From: Miltoncostaea sp963762825 | Lineage (GTDB): Bacteria > Actinomycetota > Thermoleophilia > Miltoncostaeales > Miltoncostaeaceae | Assembly: GCA_963762825.1 (NCBI GenBank) | Contig: CAVXLZ010000001.1 | Span: 124,001 to 188,000, forward strand | Direction of reading: 5' to 3' | DNA: 64,000 bases | In this document: piece after piece, positions 9,091 to 18,500 of the stretch | Layout: every line of letters begins with the position of its first letter | How positions within the stretch are numbered: position 1 is the stretch's first letter | Program-made: the position numbers and the translations under genes | The notes under the pieces: generated by a model | The model's database searches: none | What the model saw: the letters and a program-made list of their open reading frames with translations, nothing else | Told to the model about the DNA's origin: nothing

Positions 9091-9309
9091 CTACTTGTCG
9101 AGCATCACCCAGACGCCGAACGCGATGATCGCGATACAGACTGCGAAGCAGACGAGCGCCAGGCCCCGGCGCGCGGGGCCCGCCCGGGTCCCCTCGGGCG
9201 CGCTGATCGCCGCCACTCCGATCGAGTAGAGGCCCACGACGCCCACCGCGAAGGAGACGCTGAGGGCCGCCACCTGCCAGAGGGCGTCGATGTCGACGTA
9301 GTCGGTCAC
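9091..9309 (-). CDS. Small two-helix membrane protein coupled to the phosphate transporter
   Basis: A 72-residue protein with two hydrophobic segments (about 11-31 and 49-68) separated by a basic loop containing GTRAGPARRG. I do not recognise a family. The GTG start at 9309 overlaps the PiT stop (GTGA), so it should be translated with the transporter. It may be an accessory subunit of the transporter, but that is inference from position alone. Confidence 0.7.
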   Translation of the reverse strand: MTDYVDIDALWQVAALSVSFAVGVVGLYSIGVAAISAPEGTRAGPARRGLALVCFAVCIAIIAFGVWVMLDK

Positions 9310-10462
9310 GCGGTGCTCGTCATGGCCGGCCCGTCGAGGGGACCCTCGGTAGCGCCCGCCAGGGCGTCGGTGACGTTCCCCGCATGGATCGGGTTGCGCC
9401 GCGAGGCGAGCCAGACGGCCGCCGAGGCGACGCCGGCGATCAGGCCCACGATGATGAGGCCGGGATTCCCGCCCACCCCCGCGGCGATGCCGTACATCGC
9501 GGCGGCGACGAGAGCGGAGGCGGGAAGGGTGATCGCCCAGGCCACGGCCATCCGCCCTGCGACGCGCCAGCGCACACGTGCGCCGCGGGCTCCGATCCCC
9601 GAGCCCATGATCGCGCCCGATGCCACGTGGGTCGTGGACAGCGGGAACCCGAAGTGCGATGCGGTGAGGATCACGGTGGCCGCGGAGGTGTCGGAGGAGA
9701 AGCCCTGCGGCGGGGTGATGTCGGTGAGACGGGTGCCCAGCGTGCGGATGATCCGCCAGCCTCCCATGTACGTGCCGGCGCCGATCGCGAGCGCAGCCGA
9801 CAGGATGACCCAGAGCGGGACGCCCGCCTCCTGGTCGATGGTGCCGTGGGCGACGAGCGCGAGGGTGATGATCCCCATCGTCTTCTGGGCGTCGTTGGTC
9901 CCATGGGCGAGCGAGATCATGCACGCCGATGCGACCTGGCCGCGGCGGAAGCCCCGCTCGGCCCCCTCGCGGGGCGTTCTCGCCGTGAGCCGGGCGGCGA
10001 GCCGGATCGACAGGATCGCCACGCCGCCGGCGATCGCCGGCGCGAGCACCGAAGGCACCAGCACCTTCTGGACGATCGCGGTTCCGTTGATCGCGCTCGT
10101 GCCGAGGGCGGCGAGGGTCGCGCCGACCACGCCACCGATGAGGGCGTGCGACGAGCTCGAGGGCAATCCGAGGAGCCACGTGGCGAGATTCCAGAGGATC
10201 GCCCCGAGAAGGCCGGCGAAGACGATCGTCAGCGTTACCACCCCGGCGTCAACGATGCCCCCCGCGATCGTCTTGGCGACCTCGAGCGAGAGGAAGGCCC
10301 CACCACGTTGAGGATGGCCGAAAGGCCGACGGCGATGCGCGGGCGCAGGGCTCCGGTCGCGATCGAGGCGGCCGTTGCGTTCCCGGTGTCGTGGAAGCCG
10401 TTCGTGAAGTCGAAGGCAAGTGCCGTGATCACGACGACGATGAGGATGAGGTCCTGAGCCAT
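9306..10462 (-). CDS. PiT-family inorganic phosphate transporter (reading frame interrupted)
   Basis: A low-affinity phosphate permease with the duplicated PiT fold. The N-terminal half-signature reads DFTNGFHDTGNATA and the second half-signature ISLAHGTNDAQKTMGI, both with the conserved asparagine-aspartate core. The N-terminal 60 or so codons from ATG 10462 are in one frame and the rest in another: the frame breaks at the C run 10298-10301, where AILNVVG should continue into GAFLSLEVAKTIA. The span is one base short of a multiple of three, so one missing base would restore a 385-residue protein. Everything downstream is conserved, so sequencing error is at least as likely as true inactivation. 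The start follows GAGGGAG about 12 bases upstream. Confidence 0.85.
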
Positions 10463-10571
10463 CCACGCGGAAGACTCCCTCTCGGAGCCCCCCGTTGCAA
10501 GGTGGAAACACCACTCTCGCAACCGGGCAACGATCCGCGATCACGTTGCGGTGTCTCCGCGAGCGCGGGGC

Positions 10572-10597
10572 TCAAGATCGGCCCTCCGGGGGACGAC
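10572..10597 (+). promoter_or_regulatory. Sigma-28 (SigD/FliA)-like promoter
   Basis: TCAAG (10572-10576), 15 bases, then GACGAC (10592-10597). This resembles the flagellar sigma consensus TAAAG or TCAAG, N15, GCCGAT, with four of six bases matching in the -10 half. It lies about 35 bases before the CHAP hydrolase start. Assignment is by pattern only. Confidence 0.4.
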
Positions 10598-10631
10598 ACA
10601 ACCGGTGGACCCCACTCCCGGAAGCTGACCG

Positions 10632-11324
10632 TTGCCGATCGAAACCCAATCAGCCGGCTACGCGCAGGCCGTCGCCCGCGTGCGGGAGATCGTCGCGCCG
10701 CTGCAGCCGGCGGCACCTGTGGCGCCGTCCGGCGGTGACTTCGCGGGGCAGCTCTCGTCAGCCATGAAGCCGTCGCCGGGGGGGACGGCCCCTTCGACCG
10801 CCGGTGGCTACGTCTCGCAGGCGGTGGCCTCCGGCCCCGTTGCAGCTGCGGGCGCCGGCGGGCGCGGCGCGCAGATCGCGGCGATCGCCACGGCCGAGCT
10901 CGGCGTGGCCGAGCAGCCGATGGGATCGAACGACGGAGCGCGCATCGCCCACTACCGCACGGCGACCGCGGGCTCAGGGGTCGGTCCCTGGTGCGCCTAC
11001 TTCACCTCTTGGGTCGCCAACCAGGCCGGCGTCCCGGTCGGACCCGAGGGCAAGGGCATGGGCTACGTGCCCACGGTCAAGCAGTGGGCCGAGCAGACCG
11101 GCCGCTACATCGCCTCCGGATCGGCGCCGCCGCTGGTGGGCGACCTGGTGGTGTTCGACCGGGGCAACAACGGCGTGCTCGACCATATCGGCGTCGTGAC
11201 CGGCGTCTCGCCGGACGGGAGCATCAGGACCGTGGAGGGCAACTCCAGCGACAAGGTCTCGGCCCGCAGTTACGGCCCGGGCGGCTACGCGGGCCTGGTC
11301 CGCCTGGTGGCGCCCGGCACCTGA
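10632..11324 (+). CDS. CHAP-domain peptidoglycan hydrolase with flagellar-type N-terminus
   Basis: A 230-residue cysteine amidase/endopeptidase acting on the peptide part of peptidoglycan. The CHAP domain covers about 77-228 with the nucleophile Cys121 (GPWCAYFTSW) and His185 (VLDHIGVV). The N-terminal 75 residues contain a short helix (AQAVARVREIVAPL) and an Ala/Pro/Gly-rich linker with FAGQLSSAM. A similar head occurs, in my recollection, on muralytic enzymes within actinobacterial flagellar loci; that part is inference. No Sec signal is visible, so export would need another route, such as the flagellar apparatus. The start is TTG 10632, reading MPIETQS. A sigma-28-like promoter precedes it. 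No other flagellar gene is in the window. Confidence 0.85.
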   Translation: MPIETQSAGYAQAVARVREIVAPLQPAAPVAPSGGDFAGQLSSAMKPSPGGTAPSTAGGYVSQAVASGPVAAAGAGGRGAQIAAIATAELGVAEQPMGSNDGARIAHYRTATAGSGVGPWCAYFTSWVANQAGVPVGPEGKGMGYVPTVKQWAEQTGRYIASGSAPPLVGDLVVFDRGNNGVLDHIGVVTGVSPDGSIRTVEGNSSDKVSARSYGPGGYAGLVRLVAPGT

Positions 11325-11357
11325 TCGGCGCCGCACCTGCCGGAGCCGGGTGCGGGG

Positions 11358-11363
11358 TATCCT
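11358..11363 (+). promoter_or_regulatory. -10 box that decides the clpS start
   Basis: TATCCT seven bases before GTG 11371. It excludes the longer start at GTG 11350, which lies upstream of the box. Confidence 0.55.
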
Positions 11364-11370
11364 GCGTGAC

Positions 11371-11661
11371 GTGGGTACCGAGACACCCGTCAAGCCCCGC
11401 ACGGGCCGGCCCGGCTCGGGCAGCGCCCATGGCGACCCCTGCCATGTGATCGTGCTGAACGACAACCACAACACGTTCGAGCACGTCGCGGCCACGCTCG
11501 CCCGCTTCATCCCCGGCATCGATGCCGCCCGGGGCATGGCGCTCGCCAACAAGATCCACCAGGCGGGACAGGCGCGCGTCTGGAGTGGAAACCGCGAGCA
11601 GGCCGAGCTCTACTGGGAGCAGCTGCGAGATGCGGGGCTCACCATGGCCCCGCTCGGCTAG
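11371..11661 (+). CDS. clpS: ATP-dependent Clp protease adaptor ClpS
   Basis: The N-degron adaptor that binds substrates with destabilising N-terminal residues and delivers them to ClpAP or ClpCP. The core motifs are HVIVLNDNHNTFEHV (about 27-41), which forms the ligand-binding strand-loop with the conserved Asn-Asp, and MALANKIHQAGQARVW (about 57-72), carrying the KIHxxG signature. The unstructured N-terminal extension needed for delivery is rich in Pro, Gly and Ser. The start GTG 11371 is favoured by the TATCCT box at 11358-11363, giving 96 residues, typical of the family. It stands alone between the CHAP hydrolase and the thiamine-diphosphate enzyme. Confidence 0.94.
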   Translation: MGTETPVKPRTGRPGSGSAHGDPCHVIVLNDNHNTFEHVAATLARFIPGIDAARGMALANKIHQAGQARVWSGNREQAELYWEQLRDAGLTMAPLG

Positions 11662-11667
11662 TGACCC

Positions 11668-11703
11668 GATTCAGCAGTTCAGCTGCTCGCCGACTTCTGA
11701 ATC
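11668..11703 (+). terminator. Stem-loop after clpS
   Basis: Seven-base arms GATTCAG (11668-11674) and CTGAATC (11697-11703) enclose a smaller AGCAG/CTGCT hairpin. It ends before the next start codon. No T-run follows, so intrinsic termination is uncertain. Confidence 0.4.
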
Positions 11704-11728
11704 AGGACACCAGGCGCCCGGCCGCGCG

Positions 11729-13405
11729 GTGAACGGGGCCGACTGGCTCCTGGCAGCGCTCGCCGCGGAGGGCATGCCGCTGCTCTTCGGCAATCCCGGC
11801 TCGACCGAGCTCCCGATCATCGACGCGCTGGGGCGCCAGGGTGAGGTCGGCTACGTCTTGGCTCTCCACGAGTCGGTGGCCATGGGGATGGCCGACGGCC
11901 ACTCCCAGGTCACCGGTCGCCCGGTCGCGGTGAACGTGCACGTCCAGCCCGGACTCGCCAACGCGATGTCCGGCATCCTGAACGCGGCGCGCTGCCGCGT
12001 CCCGCTCATCGTCACCGTCGGCCAGCAGGTGCAGGACCTTCTGGCCGAGGAGCCGTTCCTCGGAGGGGAGCTGGTGGAGCTCGCGCGCCCGCTGGCCAAG
12101 GGGGCATGGGAGGTCCGTCGTCCGGACGAGCTGCCGGAGGCGTTCGCCCGGGCCGTCCGCACCGCGACGAGCGCCCCCCGGGGCCCCGTTGTGCTCAGCC
12201 TTCCCCTCGACATCCAGGTGGCCGAGGCGCCGCGCTCCCATATCCCCGGTCCGCGTCTGCGGGCACCCGTTCCCGCCGCCGACGCCCTCGACCGCGCTGC
12301 GGCTCTCCTCGCGGCCGCGCGGTCGCCGGTCGTCCTAGCGGGCGATGCCGTGGTGCACGCGGCGGCGGCCGAGCCGCTGTCGCTCCTGGCCGAGCGTCTC
12401 GGTGCTCCCATCCACGGCGAACCGATGGCGGCCTCGGTCCCGGTGCCGACGGACCATCCCCAGTGGCGGGGGCCGCTACCGCCCTTCGCCGCGCAGATCG
12501 GCCCGATCCTCGCTCCGCACGACGTCGCGCTGACCGTCGGCATGCCGGTCTTCCGCCTCTTCGGCGACAGCCCGGGGAGTGCCCTGCCGCCGACCACGCG
12601 GCTCGTGCACCTCGAGGTCGATCCTCACGAGGTCGGCAAGGTCCATCCGCCGGAGGTCGGGCTCGTCGGGGAGATCGGCGCCGGCCTGCGGGGGCTGCTC
12701 GAGCGCCTCGGCGACCCGACGCCGGTGTCGGAGGCCCGCCGGTCCGACGTCATCGCGCTGGCCGCCGCCGCCCGGCGCGCGGCCCGCGCCCGCGTCGCGC
12801 GTGACGCGGGCGGCGGTCACATCACCCCCGGCGCCTTCGCACGGGCGGTGGCCGGTGCGCTCGGGCCCCGCGACCTCCTGGTGGACGAGGCCCTCACCGC
12901 GGGCCGCGGTCTGCGCGCGGTCGCGTCGCGCCGGACGCCGGCCACTTGGCTCGCTCACCGGGGCAGCGCACTCGGATGGGGGCTTCCGGCGGCGGTCGGC
13001 GCCGCGCTCGCCGACCGCTCGCGCCGGGTGATGGCGCTGCAGGGTGACGGGAGCCTCATCTTCGGGGTGTCGGCGCTGTGGACGGCGGCTCACGAGGGAG
13101 TCGGCATCGCCCTCGTGGTCGCCGAGAACGGCGGCTATGAGATCCTGCGGGCGGGCCTCGAGGGCATGACCGGGCGGGAGGCCGGTCGCTGGCCGGGCAT
13201 CGCGCTCGCAGAGCCGCATCTCGACCTCGCCTCCATCTGCCAGGGCTTCGGCGCCTCGGTTGCACGTTCCGACCATCCGGGGACCCTGCGGGAGGGGCTC
13301 GCCGACCTCTGGCGCCGTACGCGCGACGGGCCTGCGGTGCTGGTGGTCGGGGTGGAGGGCCGGACGGCGCCCGTCGGATACCCGCTCACGACCGCGAGCC
13401 ACTAG
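11729..13405 (+). CDS. Thiamine-diphosphate-binding decarboxylase (benzoylformate decarboxylase / acetolactate synthase superfamily)
   Basis: A 558-residue ThDP enzyme with the usual three domains: pyrimidine-binding (about 1-165), central (190-320) and pyrophosphate-binding (350-550). The N-terminal activating glutamate is in ALHESVAMGMADG, and the ThDP motif begins GDGSLIFGVSALW and ends about 28 residues later at ENGGYE. The start GNPGSTELPI resembles benzoylformate decarboxylase and related 2-ketoacid decarboxylases more than acetohydroxyacid synthase, and there is no adjacent regulatory subunit. I start it at GTG 11729, because the longer frame would run through clpS. The substrate is not known. 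It converges with the lipoate-ligase gene, sharing four bases at the stops. Confidence 0.88.
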   Translation: MNGADWLLAALAAEGMPLLFGNPGSTELPIIDALGRQGEVGYVLALHESVAMGMADGHSQVTGRPVAVNVHVQPGLANAMSGILNAARCRVPLIVTVGQQVQDLLAEEPFLGGELVELARPLAKGAWEVRRPDELPEAFARAVRTATSAPRGPVVLSLPLDIQVAEAPRSHIPGPRLRAPVPAADALDRAAALLAAARSPVVLAGDAVVHAAAAEPLSLLAERLGAPIHGEPMAASVPVPTDHPQWRGPLPPFAAQIGPILAPHDVALTVGMPVFRLFGDSPGSALPPTTRLVHLEVDPHEVGKVHPPEVGLVGEIGAGLRGLLERLGDPTPVSEARRSDVIALAAAARRAARARVARDAGGGHITPGAFARAVAGALGPRDLLVDEALTAGRGLRAVASRRTPATWLAHRGSALGWGLPAAVGAALADRSRRVMALQGDGSLIFGVSALWTAAHEGVGIALVVAENGGYEILRAGLEGMTGREAGRWPGIALAEPHLDLASICQGFGASVARSDHPGTLREGLADLWRRTRDGPAVLVVGVEGRTAPVGYPLTTASH

Positions 13406-14124
13406 CGCGGAGCCGACATCGCCGCGGCGATTGCCCGCTCTTCCTCCTCGCTCGGGGTGTCGCCGCGCAGGTCGATGCCCGTCCTCTCGCGAACGGCGCG
13501 GTCCACCTCCGCGATCACCGCACCGGCGTCCACCCCCGGGAGCACCTCGCCGAGGCCGGCTGCGGCCGCGCCGAGGCCGGCTGCGAAGGCATCGTCGCGG
13601 CCCATCAGGCGGGCGAGCCGCCCGCAGTCGAGCGCCAGCGGTATGCCTGCCTGCAGCAAGGACCCGGGCTCCCGGCGCGCCTGCGACAGCCCCACCACCT
13701 TGCGCCCGCCCGCCAGCACCTCGAAGGGGGAGAGCCCCCCGAAGCACGCATCGACGGCCGGTCCGGGGCGTGCCCGCGCCGCCCGCGCGGTCGGGATGTC
13801 GACCACCTCGACGGCCGAGGTGCCCAGGTTTCGCAGAGCGTCGGCGATCGCCTCGCCGAGCCACCGGTACGCATCCACCACGTCGGCGCCGGCCAGGGTG
13901 TGACCCCGCGGCAGGATGACATCGAGCGCCAGCAGGTCGCGGTCCCAGAGGACCGGCCCACCGCCGGACGAGCGTCGCACCACGCTCACCCCCTCCGCCG
14001 CGACCGCATCCCAGTCGATCGTCGGGTCGATCGCGAGCCGGCCGAGCACCAGACCCGGCGACGAGACGGTGGACCAGGAGTAGACAGGAGCGGCTCCTCG
14101 CCGCGCCGCCTGAAGGAGCCCCAC
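13402..14124 (-). CDS. Lipoate-protein ligase A-like (biotin/lipoate A/B ligase fold)
   Basis: Predicted to attach lipoate or octanoate to lipoyl domains. The signature RRSSGGGPVLWDRDLLALDV (about 50-69) holds the RRxxGGG substrate loop, and a conserved lysine lies in GGRKVVGLSQARR (about 136-148). It is the third gene of the 2-oxoglutarate dehydrogenase operon, whose E2 part carries two lipoyl domains, so the context fits its job. The annotated GTG 14124 gives 240 residues, but the frame stays open for another 23 codons back to the lpdA stop and reads like a genuine N-terminus (TWRRLGPAEL), without any ATG, GTG or TTG. The true start may be a CTG or other rare codon. C-terminal LplA accessory domain is absent. 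Confidence 0.85.
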   Translation of the reverse strand: MGLLQAARRGAAPVYSWSTVSSPGLVLGRLAIDPTIDWDAVAAEGVSVVRRSSGGGPVLWDRDLLALDVILPRGHTLAGADVVDAYRWLGEAIADALRNLGTSAVEVVDIPTARAARARPGPAVDACFGGLSPFEVLAGGRKVVGLSQARREPGSLLQAGIPLALDCGRLARLMGRDDAFAAGLGAAAAGLGEVLPGVDAGAVIAEVDRAVRERTGIDLRGDTPSEEEERAIAAAMSAPR

Positions 14125-14194
14125 GGGCCGTGCGACCGCCTTCCGAGGGGTCAGCTCGGCGGGGCCGAGCCTCCGCCAGGTGCGGTCGGCCTCG

Positions 14195-15568
14195 CTAGGA
14201 GAGGTAGGGCGCGACTCCGACCGCCTGCTGGGCGGCGTCCATGACCATCTCGCTGACCGTGGGGTGGGCGTGGATGATCTCGCCGAGCTCCGCGACGCTG
14301 AGGCCCTCGGAGATCGCGACCCCGACCTCGTGGATCATCTCGACGGCATGCACGCCCATGATGGTGGCGCCGAGCAACAGCCCGGTGGCCGTGTCCATCA
14401 CGAGCTGTGCGTAGCCGTCGGGCTCACCCTCGCCGAGCGCCTTGCCGGAGCCCACGAAGCGGGCCTGCCCGAGCTTGACCTCGTGCCCGGCCTCCTTCGC
14501 CTCGTCGGCGTTCAGCCCCACCGTCGCGATCTCGGGATGGGTGTAGATGCAGCTGGGGACCACGGTGCGGTCCATCGGAACCATGTGCCCGGTGAGGGCG
14601 TTCTCGACGGCCCGGCCGCCCTCGGCCGACGCGAGGTGGGCAAGCTGCAGGCCGCCGATGCAGTCGCCCACCGCCCAGATCTTCGGGTTCGCTGTGCGCA
14701 GATACTCGTCCACCACCACGTGCGCACGATCGTTGATCTCGACACCGAGTTCCTCCAGGCCGATGCCCGCCGCCTGCGAGCGCCGGCCCACCGACACGAG
14801 GAGCTTCTGCGCCTCCACGACGGTGTCGTCGTCGAGCGTCACCGTGACGCCGTCGTCGCGGTACTCGCTGATCGTCGCCTGGCGCCCGAGGTGCACCCCG
14901 ACGCCCTCCTTCTCCAGCATCTTCTGGAACTGGGAGGCGGTCCGCGCGTCCACGCCGGCCAGGAGGCGCGGGAGGATCTCGACGATGGTGATCGAGGTTC
15001 CGAGCGCGGCGAAGAGGCTCGCGAACTCGCAGCCGATGACGCCGCCGCCCACCACGATCATGCTCTCGGGTACCGACTCGAGGCGCAGGATCTCGTTGGA
15101 GGTGAGGACCGCGGGATGGTCCATGTCGTAGCCGGGGAGCCCAGCGGGCTCGGTCCCAACGCAGACGACCAGATGGTCGTACGGATGGCGCTCCTCTCCG
15201 ACCACCACCGCGTCGCCGTCCACGCGGCCCTCGCCGCGAACCACCGTGACGCCCTTGCGCTTGGCGGCGCCCTCGACGCCCGAGCGCATGCGCGTGACGA
15301 TGTCCTCCTTGCGGCTCATCATCTTGGTGAAGTCCACCGAGACCTCGGGCACGACCAGGCCGAACTCGTCGGCGCGGCGCACCCGGCGCAACAGATCGGC
15401 CGTCGCGAGGAGCGCCTTGGTCGGGATGCAGCCCCAGTTGAGGCATGTCCCGCCGAGCTCGGCCCGCTCGATCAGCGTCACGTCGGCTCCGAGCTGGGCC
15501 GCGCGCAGCGCGGCGACGTCCCCGGCCGGGCCTCCGCCCAGCACGACGACCCGGGAGGGATCGCTCAT
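14195..15568 (-). CDS. lpdA: Dihydrolipoyl dehydrogenase (E3)
   Basis: The FAD- and NAD-dependent E3 that reoxidises dihydrolipoyl groups of 2-oxoacid dehydrogenase complexes. The FAD site is VVVLGGGPAGDVAA (7-20), the redox disulfide is GGTCLNWGCIPTK (about 39-51), the NAD Rossmann motif is VVGGGVIGCEFA (about 170-181), the second FAD strand is WAVGDC, and the C-terminal catalytic His-Glu pair is in HAHPTVSEM. With 457 residues it is full length. Its ATG 15568 overlaps the stop of the E2-E1 gene (ATGA), showing tight coupling with the enzyme it serves. Confidence 0.96.
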   Translation of the reverse strand: MSDPSRVVVLGGGPAGDVAALRAAQLGADVTLIERAELGGTCLNWGCIPTKALLATADLLRRVRRADEFGLVVPEVSVDFTKMMSRKEDIVTRMRSGVEGAAKRKGVTVVRGEGRVDGDAVVVGEERHPYDHLVVCVGTEPAGLPGYDMDHPAVLTSNEILRLESVPESMIVVGGGVIGCEFASLFAALGTSITIVEILPRLLAGVDARTASQFQKMLEKEGVGVHLGRQATISEYRDDGVTVTLDDDTVVEAQKLLVSVGRRSQAAGIGLEELGVEINDRAHVVVDEYLRTANPKIWAVGDCIGGLQLAHLASAEGGRAVENALTGHMVPMDRTVVPSCIYTHPEIATVGLNADEAKEAGHEVKLGQARFVGSGKALGEGEPDGYAQLVMDTATGLLLGATIMGVHAVEMIHEVGVAISEGLSVAELGEIIHAHPTVSEMVMDAAQQAVGVAPYLS

Positions 15569-18500
15569 CACTTCTCCTGTTCTGGATTCAGCGCCGCGGC
15601 GAGGAGCCGCTCCTGCTCGGCCTGATGGGCCTGCGGGTACCCCTCGCTGGTGCTCGCCCGGCGGGCGCGCCCGATGAACTCCAATGCCACCCCGTCGGGC
15701 AGGATCCGCTCGAGCTGGAGGCGGATGAACTCCCACGCACCCATGTTGCGCGGCTCCTCCTGGACCCAGCTGACCGAGGCGATGCCCGGGTAGGACGCGA
15801 GCAGCTCGATGATCCGCTCCTCGGGGAAGGGGAAGAGCATCTCGACGCGACCGATCGCCACCTCGGGGTGGTTGTCGCGGTCGGGGTGTCCGTCGAGCTC
15901 GTGGAAGACCTTGCCCGAGCACAGGATGAGGCGGGTCACCTCCGAGCGCCGCTCCGCCGCCCGGGCGTCGTCGAAGACCGCGTGGAAGGCGCCGTCGGTC
16001 AGGTCCTCCAGCGACGACGACGCGCTCTTGGCGCGCAGGAGGCTCTTCGGGGTGAAGATGATCAGCGGTCGCAGAAGCTCGGTCAGCGCCTGCTTGCGCA
16101 GCAGGTGGAAATAGTTCGCCGCGGTGGTGCAGTTGGCCACCCTGATGTTGTCCTCGGCCGCGGCCTGGAGGAAGCGCTCGATGCGGGCCGAGGAGTGCTC
16201 GGGCCCGTTGCCCTCGTAGCCGTGCGGGAGAAGCATCGTCAGGCGGGAGGTCTCTCCCCACTTCGCGCGCCCCGACACGATGAACTGGTCGATCATCATC
16301 TGGGCGCCGTTGGCGAAGTCACCGTACTGCGCCTCCCAGAGCACGAGCGCCTCCGGTGCCTGCGTGCTGTAGCCGTACTCGAACCCGACGGCGGCAGCCT
16401 CCGAGAGCGGGCTGTTGTGCAGCTCGAGGGACGCGGTCGCCCGGGTCAGGTTGGCGAGCGGCGTGTAGACCCGGCCGGTGTGCGGGGTCCAGGTCTCGCC
16501 CTCGCCGACGTCGTGGAGCTCCAGGTGGCGCTGGCTGAAGGTCCCGCGCGCCGAGTCCTGCCCCGTGAGCCGGATCGGCACGCCCTCCGAGAGCAGGGAG
16601 GCGAACGCGAGCGCCTCGGCGTGGGCCCAGGTGATGCCGCCCTCGGGGCCGAAGGCCTCGCGGCGGCGCTCGAGCTGGGGAACGAGCTTGGGGTGGATGG
16701 TGAAGCCCTCGGGCACGGTGAGCAGCTGCTCGTTCAGCGCCTTCAGGGTGTCCGCGGAAACGGCCGTCCCGCTGAGGCCGGTGTGCGCCTGCGTGAGCTG
16801 CTCGCCGTTGCCCTCCGAGCCGGTCTCGCCACGGCTGACGACGGCCTCGTGGGACTCGCGCAGGCTGCGCTCTGCGGCGGCGATCATCTCGTCGACCTGT
16901 TCGCCGGTGACCACGCCCTCGTCGATGAGCTTCTGGGCGTAGAGCTTGCTCGCCGGCGGGTGGGCCTTGATGGTGCGGCTCATCACCGGCTGGGTGTAGG
17001 CGGGCTCGTCGAGCTCGTTATGACCCAGGCGACGGTAGCCGATCAGGTTGATCAGGACGTCGCGCTGGTAGCGGACGCGGTAGGCCACGGCGAGCTGGGC
17101 AGCGCTGATGCAGGCGTCGATGTCATCGGCGTTGACGTGGATGACCGGCACGTCGAAGCCGCGGGCGAGGTCGCTCACGTGGTAGGTGGAGCGCGAGTCG
17201 TAGGGGTCGGTGGTGAAGCCGATCTGGTTGTTGGCGATGATGTGGACCGTCCCGCCCGTGCTGTAGCCCCGCAGCGCCTGGAGATTGAGCGTCTCCGCCA
17301 CCACGCCCTGCCCGGTGAAGGCCGCGTCGCCGTGGATCACCACCGGCACGGCGGAGGCCGGGTCGTGGTGGGGCTCGCGGCTCGAGCGGCGCGTCTGCAG
17401 GGCGCGCGTGTGGCCCTCTGCGACGGCGTTCACCTGCTCGAGGTGGCTCGGGTTGGCAGCGAGCTTGACGGTGACCGCGCGCCCGCTGCGCGTCACGTAG
17501 ATGCCCTCGGCGCCGAGGTGGTACTTCACGTCGCCGGCGGTCTCGCGCATGTCCTCGTCGCCCGACTCGAAGGCCATGTGCCCTTCGAACTCGCCGATGA
17601 TCGACTCTGCCGGCCGCCCGACCATGTGGGTGATGAACGCGAGGCGTCCCCGGTGCGCCATGCCCAGAACGACCTCTGAGGCACCCTCCTCGGCGACGAG
17701 GTCGATGACCGCATCTGTGATCGGCACCAGGGCGTCGACGCCCTCGATCGAGAAGGTCTTCTGCCCGAGGTAGGTGCGGCGCAGGAAGCGCTCGAACGCG
17801 TCCACCTGGACGAGCCGCTCGAGGATCGCGGTCCGGCGCTCCGGGCTGAGTGGATCGCGCAGGCGGCCCGACTCGATCGCTCCTCGCAGCCACAGGCGCT
17901 TCTGATGGTCGGAGAGGTGCTCGATCTCGTAGGCGATCGTCCCGCAATAGGCCGCACGCAGGTGGGGGAGGGCCGCGGCGAAGCTCTCGCCGGGCACCTT
18001 CACCCGCAGGAGCGATGCCGGGATGCGAGCCATGATCTCCGGCGTCAGGCCGACGTTCTCGGCGTTGAGCGCCGGGTCCCCCTGGGGCTCCGAGCCGAGG
18101 GGGTCCAGCCGCGCGGCGAGGTGGCCGTGGCTGCGGTGCGCCTTGACCAGCGACATCGCCGCGGCGACTCCCGCGAGGAGGGCCTCGTCGGCGACCCCTT
18201 CGGCAGCGGCGGGAACAGCGGCGACCGGCGCCGGCTCCTCGGGCGCGCGCGCCGCGTCGAGCCCGAGGCTCTCGCGCACCTGCTCGTAGAAGCCGTCCTC
18301 ACCACCGAGGAGCCGGTCGATCTCGGCCAGGAAGGCACCGCTCTCGGCACCCTGGATGACCCGGTGGTCGTACGTACTCGTGACCGTCATGACCTTCTCG
18401 ATGCCCATGTCGCGCAAGGCGTCGGGGCGTGCCGCCGCGAGGCCGGCCGGATACGCGATCGCCCCGGTGGCGACGATCGTCCCCTGCCCCGGCATCAGCC

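Noticed and set aside
6280..10311. A 1343-codon open frame on the plus strand
   Set aside because: It is antisense to lhr and PiT, whose helicase and transporter motifs are unmistakable, and its translation is low in complexity with no family.
10463..10631. A c-di-AMP or other riboswitch before the CHAP hydrolase
   Set aside because: Such switches are known upstream of cell-wall hydrolases, but I could not find conserved ydaO core elements or a convincing terminator fold.
15445..17679. A 744-codon plus-strand open frame
   Set aside because: Antisense to the E1 domain; it arises from codon bias.
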